Position numbers and translations under genes: made by a program
The notes under the pieces: model-generated
What the model saw: the letters and a program-made list of their open reading frames with translations, nothing else
Told to the model about the DNA's origin: nothing
Database searches by the model: none
Assembly (NCBI GenBank): GCA_021795275.1
Contig: JAJYPO010000052.1
Location: 1-13,125 of the forward strand
Direction: 5' to 3'
DNA: 13,125 nucleotides
DNA from: Nitrospirota bacterium
Lineage (GTDB): Bacteria; Nitrospirota_A; Leptospirillia; Leptospirillales; Leptospirillaceae
Part shown: piece by piece, positions 7,119-13,125 of the stretch
Layout: every line of letters begins with the position of its first letter
Numbering within the stretch: the stretch's first letter is position 1

Positions 7119-7221
7119 GGCAAGACCCCGGAATTCTATCCGGAAGCAATCATTCGTGATATCATTTTCAAAGACTGCACTCGACAGAAACCGCACTTTA
7201 TAAATCGGGGGTCCTGTTACC

Positions 7222-7884
7222 ATGCCCATCGAGATCCCGCTCTTTCCGCTTCCGAATGTGGTCCTTTTTCCAAAGACCCTTCGTCCCCTGCACATTTTCG
7301 AACCGAGATACCGGAAGATGATCGAAGCGTCCCTGGAGGGGGAACACCTTGTCGGAATGACCTTGCTGAAGGATGGCTGGGAGGACCAGTACGAGCAGTC
7401 CCCTCCGGTCGAACGCAGGGGAACCCTTGGAAAGATCGTGCAAAGCAACAGGCTTCCTGACGGTCGTTATTACATCACCCTGCTCGGAATCTCGACCTTC
7501 GACATCGAAGAGGAACTGGATCACCAATCCTGGAGAACGGCTCTCGTTTCGGTCCTGCGCCCTGAAAACCGTTGGCCACTGGCACAGTCCGACCTCGACA
7601 GGATTCGCTCGGTTGTCAATGAGGTCCTTGGCCAATGGGATCTGACCTCCGAGCTTGCCTGGATTCAGGAGTCGGCCCGTGAACCCATCTCCCTTCTTCA
7701 TCACTGGTCGGCATTCCTTCCGTTTACTGCAACCGAACGCCAGTTCCTCCTGGAAGCTCCCGATATCCGGACCCAGGCCGGCCGACTCTATGACCTGCTC
7801 CTGTTCAAAAAAATCACCTTCGAAACAGATGTTGCTCCCGAAAAAGAAAAAAACGGGGCGGGCGATTTCTTTTTCGATGTTTGA
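7222..7884 (+). CDS. Stand-alone LON substrate-binding-domain protein
   Basis: A 220-residue protein that is only the N-terminal (LON, PUA-like) domain of Lon protease, without AAA+ or protease parts. The signature is clear: IPLFPLPNVVLFP followed by LRPLHIFEPRYRKMI near the start, then GRYYITLLGISTFDIEEEL and a helical second half. Such proteins (COG2802 type) are common in bacteria, and their molecular role is not settled; substrate recognition is the usual assumption. The start is ATG 7222; the only upstream ribosome-site-like sequence is GGGGG at 7207-7211, ten bases away. An AT-rich TATAAA at 7199-7204 could be a -10, but I find no good -35 for it. The gene ends inside the start of the downstream ATPase (8-base overlap), implying translational coupling and perhaps a shared job. 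Confidence 0.9.
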   Translation: MPIEIPLFPLPNVVLFPKTLRPLHIFEPRYRKMIEASLEGEHLVGMTLLKDGWEDQYEQSPPVERRGTLGKIVQSNRLPDGRYYITLLGISTFDIEEELDHQSWRTALVSVLRPENRWPLAQSDLDRIRSVVNEVLGQWDLTSELAWIQESAREPISLLHHWSAFLPFTATERQFLLEAPDIRTQAGRLYDLLLFKKITFETDVAPEKEKNGAGDFFFDV

Positions 7885-8755
7885 GGACGGCTCCTGGAAC
7901 GAGGTGCTGGGCGGCCACCATGAGGCATTTCGCCTCGCAGCCCCCCCCGGCCGTAACCCATTCCTTTTCCCGATCCATCATCCAAGAAAGCTGCTGCCGG
8001 AGGATATCCTTGGACGCGAAACCATCCTTGATTCACTCCGCAGGAACCTCTCTGGCTTTTCCCATGGTCTTTCTCCCCTTCCAACCCTTCTCTATGGCCA
8101 TCGTGGGACAGGAAAAACCTCAACAGTAGCTGCTCTTTGGAATGAATGGAACCTCAAGAAAACCGCTTCGGAACCTCTTCGCCTCCTCCAGGTCGAGAAG
8201 CCCGGCATAGGTTATCTCGCTCCCCTGATCGATCTCCTTTCCACCTTTCCGCAATTTTTTATCTTACTGCTGGACGATCTGGTCTTTGGAGAGGAAGACG
8301 ACTCTTTTCGACAGATGAAGGCCATTCTGGACGGAGGAATCATGGCAACCCCCGTCAATGTGGCATTGATCGTCACATCCAATATCCGCCACCTGGTCTC
8401 GGAATCCCGGCAGGGCCTCTCGGATGCCCTGCATCCCCAGGAGACCAGAGACGACGCACTCGCGCTCTACGACCGCTTTGGCCTGACACTCTTCTTCGAC
8501 GAACCCGATCAGGAAGGCTATTTCCGACTCATTCTCTCGAAAGCCGTCGCGACAAAGATCCTTCCCTTCGTTCCTGACAACTGGCTTTCACTCTGGGCAG
8601 ACTGGCAAAAGGCGACCCAAGAGGTACCCGCCATTCCAGAAGACCCGCTTCTTCTGATCCTGACACAAGGCCAACGTTTTTCAAGAGACAGGGGATCCCG
8701 GTCGGGACGAACAGCGCAACAGTTCGTCGATCTTTTGCGCAGGAACATGCTCTGA
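7877..8755 (+). CDS. AAA+ ATPase of the DUF815 family
   Basis: A 292-residue P-loop ATPase. Seen: Walker A GHRGTGKT at 74-81, Walker B FILLLDDL with D133 and D134, a sensor-1-like VTSNIRHL, and DRFGL further on. The order (LLPEDILGRE, then the P-loop, then a Walker B in a DDL context, then TSNRRHL-like, then HPQE and DRFGL) matches DUF815 (PF05673), ATPases of unknown function. The frame is open upstream to 7655, but that stretch overlaps the LON-domain gene in another frame and lacks family features. ATG 7877 overlaps the upstream stop by eight bases and precedes a family-like N-terminus, so I choose it. There is no strong ribosome site, which fits translation coupled to the LON-domain gene. 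A run of eight C at 7941-7948 is in frame but is a sequencing-error hotspot. Family well supported; biological role unknown. Confidence 0.88.
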   Translation: MFEDGSWNEVLGGHHEAFRLAAPPGRNPFLFPIHHPRKLLPEDILGRETILDSLRRNLSGFSHGLSPLPTLLYGHRGTGKTSTVAALWNEWNLKKTASEPLRLLQVEKPGIGYLAPLIDLLSTFPQFFILLLDDLVFGEEDDSFRQMKAILDGGIMATPVNVALIVTSNIRHLVSESRQGLSDALHPQETRDDALALYDRFGLTLFFDEPDQEGYFRLILSKAVATKILPFVPDNWLSLWADWQKATQEVPAIPEDPLLLILTQGQRFSRDRGSRSGRTAQQFVDLLRRNML

Positions 8756-8819
8756 CCCTTTTTGACGCGGTAATGGTCATTGTCGTCCCGAAGGATCTTC
8801 CGACTTCCGAGATTCAAAA

Positions 8820-8849
8820 TTGACCCCCATTCATCAGATAATGTAAAAT
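8820..8849 (+). promoter_or_regulatory. Sigma70-type promoter for the guaB-guaA operon
   Basis: TTGACC (8820-8825), an 18-base spacer and TAAAAT (8844-8849), in an AT-rich stretch of the 128-base gap. Predicted start near 8856, giving a leader of about 28 bases. It is the best consensus promoter in the window. I see no purine-riboswitch-like or PurR-like element in the gap. Confidence 0.7.
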
Positions 8850-8868
8850 AGGAAGATAAACAGTTTGA

Positions 8869-10353
<1,485 letters not shown>

Positions 10354-10391
10354 CCGGCCCTTTCCGACCCTCTTGAGAAAGAACCTCTGAC

Positions 10392-11933
10392 TTGACTATC
10401 TCGCCAGTCCTGATCCTCGACTTCGGATCCCAGCTGACACAGAACATCGCCCGCCGCATCCGGGAGATGGAGATCTATTCGGAGATTCTTCCAGCCACGA
10501 TCCCGGCGTCCGAGATCCGGAACCGCAACCCTCGCGCACTCATCCTGTCGGGTGGACCCTCCTCCGTGTACGAAAAAGGGGCTCCGACCCTCGACCCTTC
10601 ACTGCTCGAACTGGGCGTTCCCGCTCTTGGCATCTGCTACGGCATGCAGATCATTGCCCACGTCGCCGGAGGACAGGTCGAAAGAGCCAAGATCCGCGAA
10701 TACGGTGTCCATCTCTTTTCTCCTTCGTCAAATGCGTCGTCCCTTTGGGATTCTTTTCGCCCTGCCTCACCCGTTCTCATGAGCCATGGAGACTGGATCC
10801 AGGATCTTCCGCAAGGCTTTCGTGTCACGGGAAGCACCGAGACAACCCCCATCGCCGCAATGGAAGATCCCGAAAGGAAGATCTACGGGGTCCAGTTTCA
10901 TCCGGAGGTGACCCAGACCGTCTCCGGACTGGACTTTTTGCGCCATTTTTTGCGGGACATCTGCCATATCACACCCAATTGGACAATCCGGGGTTATCTC
11001 GATCGTCACGTGGAGGAGATCCGGTCCACAGTCAAGGCGGATCATCTGGTGTGCGCCCTCTCGGGGGGGATCGACTCAACCGTCACCGCCTTGTTGTGCT
11101 ACCGTGCTCTGGGAGAGCGATTTCATGCCATCTTCGTTGACAATGGGCTTTTGAGGCAGGGAGAACTTGAAGCGCTCCAGGCCGACCTGACCACCCTGGG
11201 CATCCCCCTTGAGGTTGTGGATGCCCAGACTGTTTTTCTTACCCGTCTCAAAGGGGTCTCCGATCCGGAAAAGAAAAGGAAGATCATCGGAAAGACCTTC
11301 ATAGACGTCTTCAGCCGAGAGGCCCGAAAAAGAGGGTCCGTTCGGTATCTGGCGCAGGGAACCCTTTATCCCGATGTCATCGAAAGCGTTTCTTCTTTCG
11401 GAGGCCCTTCAACGGTCATCAAGTCTCATCATAACGTGGGGGGGCTTCCATCCCGGATGCCCTTCAAACTGGTGGAGCCTCTCCGCGAGCTTTTCAAGGA
11501 CGAAGTCCGACGGCTGGGGCGTGAACTTGGACTTCCCGACCGTTTCGTCAATCGCCAGCCGTTTCCAGGGCCGGGTCTGGCTATACGAATTCTGGGTTCG
11601 ATCACACCGGAAAGACTCTCGATTCTCAGAAAAGCCGACCTCGTTGTGCGCGACGAGGTGGAAAAATCTCCCTTCGTTTCGGAACTCTGGCAGTATTTTG
11701 CCGTCCTTCTTCCCGTCAAGTCAGTCGGTGTCATGGGGGATGCACGGACCTACGAACATGTCGTGGCCATCAGATCCGTCCGCTCGGTCGACGGGATGAC
11801 CGCCGATGTCCACTATCTCTCTAACGAACTCCTGGGCCGCATATCCCACCGCATCATCGCCTCTGTGGAGGGTGTCAACCGTGTCGTTTTTGATATTTCT
11901 CCCAAACCCCCCGCCACCATCGAGTGGGAATAA
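10392..11933 (+). CDS. guaA: GMP synthase (glutamine-hydrolysing)
   Basis: It converts XMP to GMP with ATP and ammonia released from glutamine. The 513 residues fit the family. The N-terminal class I amidotransferase domain carries ILDFGSQLTQ, Cys82 in GICYGMQ, and His170 and Glu172 in VQFHPEV. The ATP-pyrophosphatase domain has the P-loop SGGIDS at 224-229, and the C-terminal dimerisation part contains RQPFPGPGLAIRI and ends in IEWE. The start is TTG 10392: it puts the protein start exactly where the family begins (a few residues before LILDFGSQ). Only weak purine-rich sequence (GAGAAAGA) precedes it, so translation may partly depend on coupling to guaB. It is second in the guaB operon, and the next gene begins nine bases after its stop. 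Confidence 0.97.
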   Translation: MTISPVLILDFGSQLTQNIARRIREMEIYSEILPATIPASEIRNRNPRALILSGGPSSVYEKGAPTLDPSLLELGVPALGICYGMQIIAHVAGGQVERAKIREYGVHLFSPSSNASSLWDSFRPASPVLMSHGDWIQDLPQGFRVTGSTETTPIAAMEDPERKIYGVQFHPEVTQTVSGLDFLRHFLRDICHITPNWTIRGYLDRHVEEIRSTVKADHLVCALSGGIDSTVTALLCYRALGERFHAIFVDNGLLRQGELEALQADLTTLGIPLEVVDAQTVFLTRLKGVSDPEKKRKIIGKTFIDVFSREARKRGSVRYLAQGTLYPDVIESVSSFGGPSTVIKSHHNVGGLPSRMPFKLVEPLRELFKDEVRRLGRELGLPDRFVNRQPFPGPGLAIRILGSITPERLSILRKADLVVRDEVEKSPFVSELWQYFAVLLPVKSVGVMGDARTYEHVVAIRSVRSVDGMTADVHYLSNELLGRISHRIIASVEGVNRVVFDISPKPPATIEWE

Positions 11934-11942
11934 AGGACCATT

Positions 11943-13125
11943 ATGAACTCCGATCGCCCATCAGACCCTCCTGGATTTGGAGAGGAACCATCCTCTTCGT
12001 CCTCCGGAAAAAATTCTCCGGAGACCGACTCCGTCCGCCTTCACAAACTTCTCGCCCACAGGGGAGTGGCCTCCCGAAGAAAGGCCGAACAGCTGGTTGC
12101 ATCGGGACTCGTGTCCGTAAACGGACAGATCGTTACCGAACCAGGAACCCGGGTCAACCCTGAGACCGACATCGTTCTGGTTGAAGGGAAGCCGCTTCGA
12201 AGGGAGTCGGACCCCTTTCTTTTCCTCTTCTACAAACCGCGGGGGGTCGTCTCCACCCTGCACGATCCGGAAGGCCGGCCGACCCTGCGGGAATTTTTTC
12301 CCAATATCGAACCCCTGCTCCATGTTGGCCGCCTGGACTTCCAGACCGAGGGAGCTCTTCTTCTGACCAATAACGGAGATCTGTCTCAGCGGATTCTTCA
12401 TCCACGTTACGCCATTCCCCGGACCTATCTGGTGAAGATCCAGGGGGGAGTTTCTCCATCTCACGTGGAACGAATCGCTCGTGGCGACATCCGACTTGAC
12501 GGCAGAGCCGTAGTTCCCCTTGAATTCGTCTCAGAAAGGAACACCGACTCCAATGCTTGGTATCGGATCACACTGACGGAGGGACGCAACCGGGAAGTCC
12601 GCCGCCTTTTTGAAACACTCAATTATTTTGTCCTGAAACTGGTACGAACGGCATTCGGCCCATTAACCCTGGCGGGACTTGAGCCGGGAGAGTACCGGAC
12701 CGTGACAGCCTCGGAAATACGCTCTCTCCTTGCAGGGCAAACACCCACTCATCTTCCTCGAACCCTCGATTCACGCCATCGCCAGTCAGACGACCGTCCT
12801 GTCCGCAGTCGAAAAAATCAGGACCGGGATCGGGAGTCATTCGAAAACTTCCCCCCCCGAAGACGCTTTTCCGAAGAAGGCTCCTCCCCCCCGGAGCGTT
12901 CCGGGCGTCCCTCCCGCTCTTCCGGGACCTTCCGGAAAGAGGGGCCGCCCCGCACCGACCGGAGACCCGCCCCTTCCCGGGAATCGGACAATGACCGTCC
13001 CCGAAGACGCTTTTCCGAAGAAGGCTCCTCCCCCCCGGAGCGTTCCGGGCGTCCCTCCCGCTCTTCCGGGACCTTCCGGAAAGAGGGGCCGCCCCGCACC
13101 GACCGGAGACCCGCCCCTTCCCGGG
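11943..13125 (+). CDS. RsuA/RluB-family pseudouridine synthase with repetitive basic tail, 3' end cut
   Basis: It isomerises a uridine in ribosomal RNA to pseudouridine. After a Ser-rich leader of about 30 residues comes an S4 RNA-binding domain (about 31-78: VRLHKLLAHRGVASRRKAEQ). The catalytic domain follows, with FYKPRGVVST, the active-site Asp132 in VGRLDFQTEGALLLTNNG, and the family block TEGRNREVRRLF. The layout is closest to RluB (23S rRNA), but RluE/RluF/RsuA-type specificity cannot be excluded, so I give no symbol. Start ATG 11943, preceded by AAAGGA (11933-11938). After about residue 265 the protein becomes a low-complexity Arg/Ser/Pro/Glu-rich, presumably disordered tail with a 48-residue repeat. 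The frame stays open to the window edge (394 codons visible, already longer than E. coli RluB, about 291). It is third in the guaB-guaA transcription unit, with a nine-base gap. Confidence 0.93.
   Translation, partial: MNSDRPSDPPGFGEEPSSSSSGKNSPETDSVRLHKLLAHRGVASRRKAEQLVASGLVSVNGQIVTEPGTRVNPETDIVLVEGKPLRRESDPFLFLFYKPRGVVSTLHDPEGRPTLREFFPNIEPLLHVGRLDFQTEGALLLTNNGDLSQRILHPRYAIPRTYLVKIQGGVSPSHVERIARGDIRLDGRAVVPLEFVSERNTDSNAWYRITLTEGRNREVRRLFETLNYFVLKLVRTAFGPLTLAGLEPGEYRTVTASEIRSLLAGQTPTHLPRTLDSRHRQSDDRPVRSRKNQDRDRESFENFPPRRRFSEEGSSPPERSGRPSRSSGTFRKEGPPRTDRRPAPSRESDNDRPRRRFSEEGSSPPERSGRPSRSSGTFRKEGPPRTDRRPAPSR
12855..13125 (+). repeat. In-frame 144-bp direct tandem repeat in the pseudouridine synthase tail
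   Basis: Bases 12855-12981 recur without a mismatch at 12999-13125, so at least 127 bases are identical at a period of 144. That is 48 codons, which keeps the frame; units begin at residues 305 and 353. The unit is rich in Arg, Ser, Pro and Glu (begins PRRRFSEEGSS). The first unit follows a run of eight C (12851-12858). The second copy is cut by the window edge, so the copy number is unknown. Confidence 0.95.

Noticed and set aside
7128..7143. Small inverted repeat CCGGA-six bases-TCCGG after the membrane ORF
   Set aside because: The stem is only five pairs and no T run follows, so it is not supported as a terminator.
7655..7876. Upstream extension of the DUF815 ATPase to 7655
   Set aside because: It lies entirely within the LON-domain gene in another frame and shows no family sequence. 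ATG 7877 gives a normal coupled overlap.
8764..8787. Imperfect inverted repeat GACG...CGTC after the DUF815 gene
   Set aside because: Pairing is interrupted, the inner loop would be too small, and no T run follows.
12818..13099. Minus-strand open frame with a repeated protein sequence
   Set aside because: It is the antisense reading of the duplicated pseudouridine synthase tail. Its internal repetition comes from the 144-bp DNA repeat.

Overview
The window reads as a chromosomal housekeeping region from a moderately GC-rich, Gram-negative bacterium. The evidence for an outer membrane is a gene for apolipoprotein N-acyltransferase (Lnt), a lipobox-bearing lipoprotein and an exported Spy/CpxP-like protein. 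The combination of a multidomain ATP-dependent DNA ligase, an LTxxQ protein, a DUF815 ATPase and frequent TTG/GTG starts would fit an acidophilic Nitrospirota such as Leptospirillum. That is a guess from overall character, not a demonstrated identity. I see no rRNA, tRNA, CRISPR array, insertion sequence or phage gene.

Layout. 1-1793 (minus): ATP-dependent DNA ligase, cut by the left edge. 1921-2373 (plus): small outer-membrane-type lipoprotein. 2394-2927 (minus): periplasmic LTxxQ protein. 3108-4802 (plus): lnt, with a promoter that would make a leaderless mRNA. 4887-6042 (plus): prfB (RF2), read through a programmed +1 frameshift at an in-frame TGA. 6045-6560 (minus): GNAT acetyltransferase, convergent with prfB and separated by two bases. 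6735-7118 (plus): small membrane-anchored protein of unknown function. 7222-7884 and 7877-8755 (plus): a stand-alone LON substrate-binding-domain protein overlapping a DUF815 AAA+ ATPase. 8884-13125 (plus): guaB-guaA followed by an RsuA/RluB-family pseudouridine synthase. This last gene carries a long Arg/Ser/Pro-rich tail built from a 144-bp repeat and runs off the right edge.

The genes fall into three themes. Envelope biogenesis covers the lipoprotein, the LTxxQ protein and Lnt. Translation and ribosome functions cover RF2, the pseudouridine synthase and possibly the acetyltransferase. GMP synthesis covers IMP dehydrogenase followed by GMP synthetase, in one operon behind a good sigma70-type promoter. 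Five of the ten protein genes appear to start with TTG or GTG, so ATG-only gene calling would misplace several starts.

No obviously new defence or mobile system is present. The points most worth a second look are the prfB recoding site, the perfect in-frame 144-bp duplication in the pseudouridine synthase tail, and the translationally coupled LON-domain/AAA+ pair.
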